NCBI GenBank assembly: GCA_019925795.1
Contig: CM034300.1
Coordinates: 72,333,021-72,397,020 of the forward strand
Length of the DNA stretch: 64,000 nt
Reading direction: 5' to 3'
Source of the DNA: Dendrobium chrysotoxum
Taxonomy: Eukaryota > Streptophyta > Magnoliopsida > Asparagales > Orchidaceae
Both the position numbers and the translations under genes were made by a program. How positions within the stretch are numbered: the stretch's first letter is position 1; every line of letters begins with the position of its first letter. Positions 12,440 to 24,590 of the stretch are shown piece after piece. The notes below the pieces were generated by a model. The model made no database searches. It was not told the DNA's origin and saw only the letters and a list, made by a program, of their open reading frames with translations.

Positions 12440-13570
12440 CCACTCAAAAAAAAAAAAAAAGACAAAAGAATATCAATCTCCCTCCACTCGAAACCCTAGT
12501 TGTCTCCCGCTGACTCCCCTCCCTTCCTCCACCGGTTCAGCCTTCTTTTTTTCCTCCTCCGTTAACTCTAATATCCTCCTCAGACATATTCTCTCCCTAG
12601 GATTTTCCCCTCCTTGGCCATAACCTCAATCATGCTCCCTTGATTCCTCCTTCCCCTTCCCCCACTCAATACCTCTAGAAGAACCTTCTCCTATCTCACA
12701 ACCCTTCCACCAAAGATTTCTCCTTATCCTTCATATCATCGTCGGACAAAGTCATTCACTTCTCTGATGTCGAAGTTTCTAAGGGAGCTCTAGAATGGGG
12801 TCTCTCACTGGTTGGTTACTTTATTAGACGCCATCCTTTCTACGAGGCTCTTCTGACTGCAATAAATCGATTATGATCACTTAAAGGTACCATACACCTA
12901 CTCTCCCTCTCAGGTGATTTCTTTTTGTTGAAATTCTTTGCCCTTTAAGACATTGCTTGGTCCCATAGTTCTTCCTTGGTAAGCCATTTATTCTACAAAA
13001 ATGATTACCCCACTTCAACCCTAAGTGAGACTAGTTTTCATCCATCCCTTTGTGGATTAAGATTTAGGATCTCCCCTTGTCCTGCTGGAACCCCGAAAGT
13101 ATCTGCAAAGTTGCTACTTTCATCAGTTGTCCATTAGCCGCTGACAAGCTCATGTTGGATAAAACTAGGCTCACTTTCTCCCGTGTCTATGTTCAAGTCA
13201 AAAATGTTTCTCCCTTATATGATGAAGTTGAAATCTTTGTGGCCAAGAAACACCAACTTCTGTAACTGTTATATGATAAGAAGCCCTCAGCTTGTGAAGG
13301 TTGTAGCTCATATGTCCACACCTCAAGTTTTTGCCCTAAAAAACCTCCCAATACTCCCACTGGAGATGTAAACCATCATGTAGAAGCACTAGAGAAGGCC
13401 TAAGTGGAGAGGCCCCTCTAATGCCGCCAAAAAAAACCCCTCAAATAGCCTCCATCCCACCATACTAACCCTTCACCTCTAGCTCAACCCTCAACGGCCT
13501 CTTCCACCCCACACCCCCACCCCCACCCCCCTCAGACATCCCTCACCCCCAACCCTCTTGTTAGGAAGTA
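12440..13570 (+). pseudogene. L1-type LINE ORF1 relic (DUF4283-like gag with CCHC knuckle)
   Basis: Several frames read together as the ORF1/gag of a plant L1 LINE. Near 12765-12870 there is ALEWGLSLVGYFIRRHPFYE. From 13080 comes CWNPESICKVATFISCPLAA, then LMLDKTRLTFSRVYVQVK, the typical DUF4283 ending. A zinc-knuckle-like CEGCSSYVHTSSFC (C-x2-C-x4-H-x4-C) follows at about 13288-13330. Stops and frame changes interrupt it, so it is not functional. The upstream CT/CCTCC-rich leader (12470-12560) fits a LINE 5' end. Downstream comes a C-rich stretch (13500-13540), after which the gypsy-A LTR begins. The missing ORF2 may be represented by the LINE 3' end at 24591-26065. Confidence 0.7.
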
Positions 13571-13619
13571 AGACCCTCGCCAATAAGCCAACTCCTCCTC
13601 TATAATATTTATCATCTGA

Positions 13620-15563
13620 AATTCAGGTAATTTTATATTAATGATCATTAATTTTAAGTTAATTAATAATTATGAGTCTTCGCATGTCAAATGTGGAAGA
13701 AAGTAACCAAGGTTCAGGATCTAAGAAATAAAATTCTAAAATTTTTTTAAAAACTCATGATGAAGTCACAGTGCCAGGGTACTTGGCGCCCCATCATTAT
13801 AGAAAAATATGTTTGGGTGTGCGTTGCGGTGCCGGGAATATACCACCATGGTGCCTGGAATGTGTTGCCTTGGCATCGGGTCTTAGGTGATAATATTCTA
13901 GGATAATCTAGAAGATTATCTTGGGGTGCTACGGCATTGGGTAGATGGTCACCGCGGTGCTAGGTCTAGTTAGTAGATTTTAAATAATCAAAATATCTAA
14001 AATCATTTCCACCCTAGCCTTGTTGGAGAATAAGAGAAAAGAAGGATGAGGAGAAGGGGAAAGAGAAAGAGGAGAGAGGAGAGAAAAGAGAGAGGAGAGA
14101 GAGGATTTAGAGGTCGAAACTCAGGATTTGTCCGTTGGGCCAATTCAGGATATTGTAGAGCAGGTAGACTTCTAAGCCCATATCTCTAATTTCAATTCTT
14201 GTAAATTAATAAAATGATATAATGTAAAATGTATTTTTATCAGATTTTACAAAGTTTTCATCATGTGATTTTTAATATATTATTGTACTCGATATTATGA
14301 ATGTTTTAGCTATATGAAATTGAGTTTTCAACTGTTGATTTTTCCTATATGGATTTTTTAGTATATTATTGACTTAAGATTTTTCAGGCAAATGCGATAG
14401 TTAAATAAAAGTCTTGAAATGCTCTTATGAATTTTTCTCCAAAGTTAGAAATTAAAAAGAGAAGGTTCAATGAGTATTCCATTTTATAAGTAATGTGGCT
14501 TTTTATTGGCAATTCTTGCATCATCTAATACTACATTAGATATTTAAATTAAGTACTATTGCATTGCATTTACATTCTATATTACATGGCATTGGAGAAG
14601 TTCTATTTTGATATATGAAAAAGTGCACTCTTTGTTATGCCCCAAACGTATTCTTTTTGGCCCCATTTGTCTGAAGTAGATGTAGGAGGGATTCTTGCCT
14701 CGCTTGTTAAAAGTAGGTGTGGGAGTTTATGTAACATAGTAAGTACTTTTATGCCCCATATATCTTATATAGATGTAGCAGGATTCTAGCCCCACTTGTT
14801 ATAAGTAAGTGTGGGAGGGAGGCATAAGTGAAAGTGGAGGTATAAGCAGGCATTAGGACATGTGCATTATAATCATTGTATTTCATATGTTAATTTTTAA
14901 TGAATTAACTTAAGAAATGTTCTAAAATATGTATTAGTGAACCTTGGAATTCATTATGAATTTTGTTGAGAAAGTGATAGTAAAAGTGAACCTCTGAGAA
15001 TAAATATTCTATACTATATCTGAAAGTTTCTATGTAGGAGGTTATGTGGTTATGAAAGTATAAGTACTAACTCTAAGATCATGTATATATATTGGAACTC
15101 TAGTAAATTCATATTTTTCTTATATTTTAAGTATCTTATATTTTTTTATGTTTTCTATTGATTAACTTCTTTTAATTATTTATTTTTAAATATTTAAATT
15201 GGATATTGATATCTGTGTATGGGTGAAGGAGGGAGTCTATTGTGCTATTTGGGCTCACTTTGTTACTCTTAAATGTTTCAGGAAAAGGTAAAAACTCAGT
15301 TGAGTAGATGATTGTAGAAATAGGCTTATGAGCTCTAGTGTAAGGTGTTGATTCTTTTATAATCCAGTTTTACTATTTTGATGTGTAGACATTTTGAGAT
15401 GAATTATTGTAATTATATTTTGATGAAATGAAAGTTGATTACACAACTTTTATATTTTGGAGATTTGTAGCTTTGGTTGTTTATTATTGGTGGATGAAAG
15501 ATAAATTATTTAAGTATAAGCTTAAGTAAGTACAGTCCTTCTATTATATTCTAGGGCATCACA
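13620..15563 (+). repeat. gypsy-A 5' LTR
   Basis: Non-coding sequence ending GGGCATCACA at 15563, immediately before a primer-binding-site-like sequence. It contains GC-richer blocks near 13790-13960 resembling those in the gypsy-B LTRs (repeated GTGC and GGTGCC words). The left border is not sharply defined. A matching 3' LTR was not found, because the 3' end of gypsy-A is missing after about 24590. Confidence 0.6.
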
Positions 15564-15564
15564 G

Positions 15565-15577
15565 TTGGTATCTAAGC
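15565..15577 (+). other. gypsy-A primer-binding site
   Basis: TTGGTATCTAAGC directly after the LTR end resembles the initiator-methionine tRNA primer-binding site (TGGTATCAGAGC) used by many plant gypsy elements, with two mismatches. Confidence 0.65.
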
Positions 15578-17404
15578 AACGATTTGGAAGGACTAGAGAT
15601 TGCAATCAGAGTTATAGGAAATGAATTGTATTTGTATAGGAAAGGGGTTTGGAGTCCAATATAAACTATTGTCTATTAGTTGTACTGTATAATTGAATTC
15701 TCCTATTTTTCTCTAGATTAATGTATTGTTATATCATGAACTTCTGATAGTAAGAGACAGCTGATGGATCGAGTTTCAGTTAGGCTGCAACTATTCAGAG
15801 TATAGTGGGGGCAATGACTTTCGATTAGATGATGCAGTTTGTTGGGTTAGTTACTCAATTGATGAGTAAGGCTTAGGGTAGGATGGCCGGAGTAAGGGGA
15901 TGATGTTGATAAGTATTTGCAACTATTTCTGAGATTGAACTCGCCTTATTTTGAGGATGCAGCAGAGCCTCAAGCGGCCGAGGATTGGCTGATGAGAATA
16001 GAAAAGTCTTTTTTTTTAGAATAGAAAAGTCATTTGATAGTATGCAGTGCCTGAAGGGCAGAAGAGTTCTATTTATTATCTTTTTGTTACATGAAGAAGC
16101 TAAGCACTGATGGATAGGCCAATAGAGGGAGAGATTTCAGGGCAGGTCAAATGCAGAGATCAGTTGGGAAGAGTTTACAAAGATTTTCAAAAGTTGGTTT
16201 GTGCCGCCATTGACCAGACAACAAATGTATTAATCCTTTTTTTGACTAGTGCAAGGGAGTAAGACGGTGATGCAATATGAGGCAGAGTTCACAGCTCTTG
16301 CCTGGTATGCTCCCCAGTTAGTGAACACCCATGAAAAGAAGTGTTATTGATTTCTAAGAGATCTGAGAGATAGTTGAGGCATCCTAGTGTCATTTCATAT
16401 CAGTGACTTTTTAAGCTCGTGGAAAGAGCTAAACTGTGAAGAATGATATGATGTCCACCCAATATAGATGGAATACCAACAAAAAGAGGTTTGGTGGAGA
16501 GATTTTCCAGAAGTGCATTCAGCGGGAAGGGGTCCAAGGCAAAGGCTAGTGATTCTAGGAGGGGAGGACCGATAGCATCTAAGAGTATTATAGGATATGT
16601 ATCTATTAGCAATGCACCTATTTGTGGTTTATGTAGGTGGAGGCATATATGTTGATATTTTCTGTATAGGGTCAGTGCTTCAGGCGTAGTTAGGTGGTTA
16701 TAAGGTGGCGCAGTGCCCGTAGAGAGTGCTATAAGGTAAACATGAAACTGGGGGTAGTCAAAGTTAGAGGCACCAGTCAACCCCTCTTAAAGCTGTCAAT
16801 GAAGCCTCGTCGACCCGTAGCAGAGGAACATTTGGAGGAAGATCATCAAGTGAATTAATAGGAGGAGCTCAGGGGGAGTCCATCCTAGTTGTTTGTGCAA
16901 CTCTAGTTCAGCCTAAAGTTTATAGTCTGATGCAACAAGAGGTGAGGGAGGCACTAGATATAGTGACATGTCATATATTTCTGAGCGACCTTGTAGTATT
17001 CTTTTTTATTATGGTGCTAGTCATTTTTTTTATATCTGAGCATCTTCTGGATGATTTAAGTTTAGTATGTATTTCGTTATGTCCTGAGTTATATGTTAAG
17101 TTACTGACAGGGGATCTGATTTGTGTTAATAGGGTATGTATGTGTGAGCTTAAAATATACGATATAAAGTTAGCATCAACACTAATCTTGTTATCTCTAA
17201 AGGAGTTTGATATGATAGTGGCATGGATTGGTTGAGTAGGTAACAAGTTCAGATTGATTGTCGTAAGGAGAGAGTGAGTTTATGTGTAGACATAGAACTA
17301 TTTTATTTTTTGGGTGCTAGGAGTGCTTTATCATCTATAATTTTTATGTTGTAAGTGGATTAGTCTTGGAGAAAAGGAGATTCTATATTTTTGGCCTATG
17401 TAAT
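15578..17404 (+). pseudogene. gypsy-A gag and aspartic protease relic (Tekay/Del-like)
   Basis: Gag is recognisable around 15905-16400, including a DVDKYLQLFLRLNSPYFED segment followed by AAEDWLMRIEKS. A degenerate zinc knuckle near 16668-16720 resembles the CCHC motif of gypsy-B. The protease domain (about 16930-17330) reads HIFLSDLVVFFF, where an active copy would have an LFDSGASHSF-type motif, so the catalytic DSGA region is destroyed. It is followed by SEHLLDDLSL, GDLICVNRVCMCEL, LLSLKEFDMIV and DCRKERVSL, which place it firmly as a gypsy protease. Multiple stops are present. Coding stops abruptly at 17404, where gypsy-B is inserted, and resumes at about 22936. Confidence 0.8.
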
Positions 17405-17592
17405 TGTCATAACCCAGCCCAATAGGATTCCTATCGTGTTCATTTGTGATAAGCAAATCCCAATATTTAGTTTTGAAAATATTTCATATTCTCTTCTAAT
17501 AAATAGTTTAAACAAACTACAGACTACAGAGCTATTAAAATATCTAGAGTATTGAAAAAAAACTTATCCATAATATCTCTTTTATTTCATCA

Positions 17593-17616
17593 ATATATAT
17601 ATATATATATATATAT
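17593..17616. repeat. (TA)n microsatellite
   Basis: A perfect TA dinucleotide run within the left gypsy-B LTR, absent from the other LTR copy at the equivalent place. Confidence 0.85.
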
Positions 17617-19072
17617 GATCTACACTACATGACATGGCTACAAAATAGAGAATAAAATAAAAGCTAATCATGACCGTACAAAAATTAAAATAAAGAAATA
17701 ACTATAAGCTCATATCAAATCTTGAAGCTGCTAATTAACTGGCTCCTTCCCTCTCTCATATCCGGAAAACCATAAGCAAAATCACATTGAGCTTAAATAG
17801 CTCAGCAGGCCACAAACATTGATCTAAATTTTGAAATAACTCTTTTATTAAATATGTTTAGAATATTTAAATATAGTTAAATGCAGTATAATAAATCACT
17901 ATGCTGAGCAAAGTAATAAGAATATGATAGTTATTCAAATATTGAAATAAAAATATTGAGTAGTTAAATAAATTGAAATTCATGTTACAAAATAGTTCAT
18001 ATCAGTTTTCATCAGACTCAAATATAATCTCAAAAGATTTTGATCTCTTATGACTCCCTTTGTGCTTGTAGCACTAGAACATGCCCGTAGGCACTAAAAC
18101 AGGGCTTATAGCTATTAAAACATGACTTATATGTATTAGTTTCTCGGTTACAGATAGGATCTCAAAGGATTTTAGCTTCTTATATCTCCTAACATATATA
18201 ATTTAATCACATAAACACATATTTTATCATATTGTAGAAATTAAAGGATAAGTAAGCTCACATCAGAATTACACGGGTTTTTATAAGAGTATGCAATACA
18301 AATTTATACTGAGTAAAAATATACAGTTTTAAAATAGAACCAATTTATCAAAGATTGTGTAAAATATCATTTTAAAATTTTAATCGTACTACAACACTAT
18401 TTTTTAGAATCCAGATTTTTTTTTATCCAATAAAAATTGTATAAATTCCAAAATACTCAGTAGAAAATTTCTAAAATATTTTTAAAATATTCATAATCTT
18501 AATCTCTATAATATAAAAAATGTTACATGGTGGAAATTTTTTCAGTGCAAAATTATCCTTATTTTTCGGTAACAAAAATAAAAATTAAATTAAAAATTTT
18601 AAAAATACTTTGTATTTTTAAAAATTGAGGAAGACAAAATATGATCTACCTCGATATAGACAACTTTCCTAACTAGTTTGATTGCTAAAAAAGACCCGAA
18701 GCTGCTCAAAATACATCTTTCTTCTTTAAAAACTCTCTCCTCTCTCTACTTCGACTGCATGTGGTGCTCGGAATGAATCGAATAGTGATTTTATTTTATA
18801 TTTAAAGCGTAGTTAGTGACCTAGCATTGCGACGCTATCACCTAACACTGTGACGCTAGTATTTTTTTTTTAATTCAGGACTACAGCTCTAAAATGTCCT
18901 ATTTGGCATCTTGCTAGCTTAGGTGCAGGCCGCAACGCTCGGACACCCAACATTATGGCGCTCAAATAGTAACATTTTTAGATTTTTCTAAAATTCACTC
19001 CAAACTCTTAGGACTCATTCTAGAACACATGCAACATTTTCAAGCATTAAAATACTTTCAAACACATGCAAA

Positions 19073-19076
<4 letters not shown>

Positions 19077-19101
<25 letters not shown>
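19077..19101. repeat. (TA)n microsatellite
   Basis: A TA dinucleotide run close to the inner border of the left gypsy-B LTR. Confidence 0.85.
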
Positions 19102-19103
<2 letters not shown>

Positions 19104-19110
19104 CGTACCT

Positions 19111-21235
19111 TTCTTTTTCTTTACAAATAGAAAATGTGCTCCCTACGGAGACACACTAAGATGGATGAATCATCGATCAATAACTAAAGCTGGACCTTCA
19201 ACTCTTAAGTTTTTTAGGTTCCATTCTACATAGAGCCTTAGAAATGGGGGCCATACCCAAAAATATATTAATATAAAGCTCTATATTTTTGTTTGGAAGC
19301 AAACTGGCTAACTCACCAGAAAACACATCTGGGAATTCTCACACTACTGGAACATCATTAGTAGAACTAGAATCCATCCTACTATTCCAAACTAATGCCA
19401 GAAAAGTTAAACAACTCTTCTTCCATAATCTATCTACTTTCACATAAGAGATCAAACAAGATAAATTACCTCTAACTCCTGGAATACACAACTCTCAATT
19501 CCCAAAAAAATGGTAATACACAACTCTCACTACCCAAAAAATAGAATACATAACTCTCGCTTATTCAAACAATCAATCTAAGCTTCATATTGACTCAATC
19601 AGTTCATACCCAAAATAACATCAAATATAGGAATGAGTAATAAAATCAAACTAGACCTTTACTTTCTTTCAAAAATCTCAAGCACTCTAATGATTATCAT
19701 ATCCTCTCCAAGTAGTAAAGTAACATATAGAGAAACATACAGTAAAACTGAAGGCAAGTGTAGTAAATCAAAGAAATGCTCAAAAATAAATGAATAACTA
19801 GCTCCAGAATCAAATAAAATATGACACGACTGATCAGAAATTTAAGTCATACCTATCACAACATATGGGGCATCAAAAGCCTCCTACTGAGTTAGACTAT
19901 ACATACGCCGCTGCATTGGAGCTAGAGAAACAAAACTATCAGACTCTTTCTTTTCACTGTTAAACGATCCACATGCTACAGGACCAAAACCACTACATCA
20001 ACCAGAAGGTCCCTTACAAAATGTACTAAGTAGAATTGTTGTCAGCCTCCCTACTGGTCTAATAGAAGTCTCAAATCTAGGCTTAGATCGTTTAGCCAAT
20101 CCTTCCTGTGGACACTCGGCTACCTGATGCCCTACCTGTCTGCACCTGAAGCATTGTCCAGTTATCCAATACATTGACCAAAATATTATCTTCCATAACT
20201 ATGACATATAGGCACTCCATTAACAACATATAACTAGTCACATTATCATAACCAAAGACTGTTATAGATACAGACTATCCACCTCTCATGAAATCTCCAG
20301 GTGTAAATATGCTCTTCATCCATAAAACTCACTACTAGATGTCTCTCCACCAAACCTCTTCTTATTAGCAGTCCACCACTGCTGAGTAGCTATCAAATAT
20401 TTCTCTGTCAATTAGGCTCTCTCCACAAGCTTAGAGAAAATATAAATGTATAATGGAATTAGTGGTTGTCTCCTACTGTCTCGAAGTCCTATCAAAAGTC
20501 TGTAGCACTTTTTCGTGAGAGTACTAAGTAGCTGCAGAGCATATCTAACCAAAATAGTAAACTCTGCTTCACACTTCATCATAATCTTGCTCCCCTAAAT
20601 TAGTCTCAAAAAAGTCTCATGTACTTGCTGAAATGCAAAAAGGGTACAAACTGTGCTCAAAATATATAAGAACTCTTCCCAGCTAATCAAAGAATTCAAT
20701 CTCCCTTTAAATTTCTCCTCCTCCTGGCCCATCTATGAGTGCTCTGCCTCACCATCTAATAGATATATTATTAATAGTACTTTGCTCTCAGGAGGATACT
20801 GCATACCGTCAAATATCTTCTCTATTCTCCTCATCAAGACCTTTGCTTCCTTAGGCTTAACAATGAACTCAAATCTAGGAGGCTTCAATCTAAAAAATAT
20901 CTATAGATGTCTATTTCTATTGTCAGATCTACTGGTGGAACTCTGCTCTATGCCTCGCCCATTATCAGGGCTATCAGACTAGTAAACTATGAAAGTGTAT
21001 CATAACTCATTATCGGAGTAGTACTGTGTACAAGTGCTGCTTGACTGACACTCTACCCATCTATCATGTCTGGGTTTAGCAGATCCATATCTCACAGAAC
21101 ACATAATTAGATACAATACATATGAAAATAAACATAGATGAATACTCAGACATACTCGAAACTACCCCACTTGACTTACAGATCAGTTTATATAGCTTTA
21201 TCTTATGATTCATTTTCCAAAACTATTGTACTAAT
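19111..21235 (-). pseudogene. gypsy-B internal region: gag, zinc knuckle and protease only
   Basis: Read on the minus strand, the region near 20410-20620 is gag, with EFTILVRYA followed by KCYRFLIGLRDSRRQP in a broken frame. A good CCHC zinc knuckle (GQCFRCRQVGHQVAECP, C-x2-C-x4-H-x4-C) lies at about 20100-20160. Protease-like residues follow toward 19800-19560 (FDSGASYSF-like, then LLxxVSLYV). No reverse transcriptase, RNase H or integrase is present between the two LTRs, and the internal region is only about 2.1 kb. This is therefore an internally deleted, non-autonomous copy. Frames are broken. Confidence 0.75.
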
Positions 21236-21248
21236 ACCACTAAAAGCT
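21223..21248 (-). other. gypsy-B primer-binding site (degenerate)
   Basis: On the minus strand, directly after the LTR end TGTGACA, comes a short spacer and GTGGTATTAGTACA. This matches the start of the initiator-methionine tRNA site TGGTATCAGAGC, with mutations. It fixes the orientation of gypsy-B as minus. Confidence 0.55.
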
Positions 21249-22935
21249 TGTCACAACCAAGATTTTTATTATGTTGAGCTATGATAGGCAAATGCCGAGA
21301 TTTAGTTTTAGAAACATTTCAGATTCTCTTCCAATAAATAATTTCAACAAACAACTAACTACATAGCTACTAAAATATCTAAAGTACTAAAAAAAAAACT
21401 CATCCACAATATCTTTTTTTATTTCATCAAAATGTATATACATGATCTATACTATAGTACATGATTACAGAATAGAGAGTTGAACAAAATAAAAGCTAGA
21501 CATGATTGTATAAAAATTAGAATAGAGAAATACCTTTAAACTCAAATCAAATCTTGAAACTGTTAATCAACCGGCTCCTTCCCTTTCTCAGACCCTGAAA
21601 ACCTAAAGCAAAATCACACTGAGCTTAAACAACTCAGCAGGCTACAAACATCGATCTAAATTTTTAAATAACTTTTTTTAAAAATATTTTTAAATTATTT
21701 AAATACAAGTAAATGCAGTATAATAAATAACTGTGCCGAGTAAAGTAATAAGAACATAACAGTTATCCAAATATTCAAATAATAATACTAAGTAGTCAAA
21801 TAAACTAAAATTCATGTTACAGAATAGTTTATATCAGTTTTCTCTAGATCTAGACATAATCCCAAAGGATTCTTGCCACTTATGACTCCCTTTGTGCTTA
21901 TAGCAGCAAACATGTCCGTAGACACCAAAACATGGCTTATAGCCACTAGAACATGCATTATATGCACCAGATTCTTGGTCAAAGACATAATCTCAAAAGA
22001 TTCTGACCTCTTATATCTTCCAACAAACATAATTCAATCACATAAGCATATATTTCATCACATTATAACAATTAAAGTATAATTAAGCTCATATCAGAAT
22101 TGCATAGTTTTCTATAATGGTATGCAACATAAATTTCTACTTAGTAAAAATATATAGTTTTAAAATATAACTAAATTATCAGAAATTATGTAAAATATTA
22201 TTTTAAGATTTTAATCGTACTACAACATTATTTTTAAAGTCTAAATTATTTTTTATTTAATAAAAATTGTATAAATTTCAAAATTCCTAGTGAAAACTTT
22301 TAAAAAAATATTCAAAATATTTATAATCTTAATCTCTATAACAAGTAAAATGTTATGTGGAGAAAGTTTTTTCAGTGTAAAGTTATCCTCATTTTTTGGC
22401 AACAAAAATAAAAATTTAATTAGAAAATTTGAAAAAATTTAGATAGGCATAATGTGACCTACTTTAATTCAGACAATTTTTTTAGATGGGCCGATGGCTA
22501 AAAAATGTCTTGAAGCCGCTTAAAATCCCTCTTTCCTCTCTAAAAACCTCTCATTCTCTCTCAACTTCGGCTGCATATGATGCTCGAAATGAATGTAATA
22601 GTAGTTTTATTTTATATTTAAAGTGCAGTTAGAGGCCTAGCACTATGACACTACCACCTAGCACTACGGCGCTTATTCATTTTCTAAAAATCCAATACTA
22701 CAACATTAAAATGTTACTATTTGGCACATTGGCGCTATTGCTGCGCCGTATTGCTCAGACATCCAATATCGTGGCACTTAAATAATAACATTTTTTAAAT
22801 TTTATCAAAATTAACTATAGACCCTTGAGACTCATTCTAGACCACATACAATCTTTTTCAAGCATTTAAACATTTCCAAACACATACAAATGAGTTCAAA
22901 ATAGAAAATTTTAAATATTTACCTTTTTTTAGTCG
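21249..22935 (-). repeat. gypsy-B LTR, right copy (5' LTR on the minus strand)
   Basis: Colinear with 17405-19110 as described for the left copy. The right border lies near ACCTTTTTTTA at about 22932. Immediately to the right, gypsy-A coding sequence resumes. Confidence 0.75.
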
Positions 22936-24590
22936 GGTCAAACTATTCTGAACCGTACGATGATCCTGAAGGCCTCATAGTAAGAGATTTAAATAAATTA
23001 GTAAGGGGTCTAGGAGATGTTATAGTGGTGAAAGACTTTCCTAATATTTTTTCTTGAAGAGTTATATAGGTTGCCTCTAGAGAGAGGTAGAATTTTATAT
23101 TGATGTGATGCTAGGTACAAATCCAATAGCAAAGACTCCATGCAGAATGGAACTTAGGGACTTGTAGGAGTTAAAAGTGCAGCTAAAGGAGTTATGGATA
23201 GAGGCTTCATCAGGCCGAGTGGATCACCTTGGGAAACTCCTATATTATTTGTGAAGAAGAAGGATGGATCTCTGAGGATGTGCATAGATTATTGAGAGCT
23301 GAATGAAGTGACAGTGAGGAATAAGTATCCACTGCCTAGGATAGATGATTTGTTTGACCAATTAAAGGGACAACTACATTTTCTAAGATTGGTTTGAGAT
23401 CAAGTTACCATCAATTGAGGGTAAAGGCAGAACATATAGTAAAGACATCTTTTAGCACCAAGTACGGGTAGTATGAGTTTATGGTGATGCCGTTTGGTGT
23501 AATGAACTCTCCGTCAGTATTCATAGATTTAATGCATCAAGTGCTTAGAGAGTATTTGGTTTATTTCATTATTGTGTTCATTGATGATATTCTGGTGTAT
23601 TCGAAATCTAAGGAGGAGCATGTGGCTCATTTGAAAATGGCTTTAGATACTCTGAGGCAATAGGAATTGTATGTGAAGTTTTTAAAGTGTGAGTTTTGGT
23701 TGACTTTTGTGATATTTTTAGGGCACGTGGTGAGTAAGGAATACACTATTATGCATCCTCAGAAGGTGTGGGCTGTAATGGACTAGCCAAGGCCAACATC
23801 TTTGAATGAGATTCATAGTTTTCTAAGCATAGTAGGATATTATATGAAGTTTGTCATAGGCTTTTCATAGACTTCTATTCTTCTAATGAGATTGACTTAA
23901 AAGGTTGTGTCAGTTAATTGATCACCATAGTAAGAAGAGAGTTTCTAGAAATTGGAGTGTCTGGTATTAGCCATTGTGTTGACTATTTTATCAGGTATAA
24001 AAGAATTTTAGGTGTATAGTAATGCTTCATTGAAGGGTCCGGAATGTGTGTTGTAGCAGAACAAAAATGTGGTAGTTTATGCATGTAGGCAGTTAAAGCC
24101 ACATGAGAAGAGATGCCAAACTCATGATTTGGAGATGACAGCTATAATTTTCACATTGAAAATTTAGCGACATTATATGTATGGTGTTAGATGTGAGATT
24201 TATATCGACCACCGGAATTTGAAGTATATTTTCACCCAGAAAGAGTTGAATTTAAGGCAAAGAAAGTGGTTGGAGCTAATTAAAAATTATGATTTGGATA
24301 TCATTTATCAGCCAGACAGTAAATGTGGCTGATGATGCCTTGAGAATGAATTAGTAAGAGTGACAGCCAGCTTGGTTACTTCTGAGCAAGCATTGATTAG
24401 AGAAATGGAAAAAGTTGTTGTTAGAAGTAATATGTTCATCTGATATGCCTGTTGGAATTATGTCTTAGTTGATAGTTCAACCCTCATTACAGAACATGAT
24501 TAAGAAAGCTCAGAAGGCTTCTAATCTCAGATTTTCAAGCCCTTATGCATAAAATATCTTCTCTACTGAATGGATGGAAAGCAAAGCTTC
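22936..24590 (+). pseudogene. gypsy-A reverse transcriptase and RNase H relic
   Basis: This continues the gypsy-A polyprotein interrupted at 17404. A segment equivalent to DVIVVKDFPNIF begins near 23015, followed by RT motifs: SGSPW near 23220-23240, KKDGSLRMCIDY with a stop, NKYPLPRIDDLFDQLKG at about 23320, MVMPFGVMNSPSVF at 23481 and FIDDILVYSKSKEEH, the catalytic DD box, at about 23577. An RNase H-like part follows (VVYACRQLKPHEKR near 24070, then LELIKNYDLDIIYQPDSK near 24265). There are many stops and frameshifts. Integrase, chromodomain and 3' LTR are missing. The sequence becomes unrecognisable at about 24480 and meets the LINE at about 24591. Confidence 0.8.

Larger units (their letters stand above)
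17405..19110 (-). repeat. gypsy-B LTR, left copy (3' LTR on the minus strand)
   Basis: It starts TGTCATAACC at 17405 and is repeated at 21249 (TGTCACAACC). Long colinear stretches are shared, for example ATTTAGTTTT(A/G)AAA near the start, CAGCAGGC(T/C)ACAAACAT, the ACCTAGCACT(A/G) words, and a shared tail with CACAT(A/G)CAAATGA. Divergence between copies is clearly above 10 percent by eye, so the insertion is old. (TA)n runs at 17593-17616 and 19077-19101 are present only in this copy. Confidence 0.8.

Noticed and set aside
16400..16780. 126-codon minus-strand frame
   Set aside because: It is a shadow of the plus-strand gypsy-A gag and has no motif of its own.
20653..20982. 109-codon plus-strand frame
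   Set aside because: It is the antisense of gypsy-B gag, whose motifs are on the minus strand.
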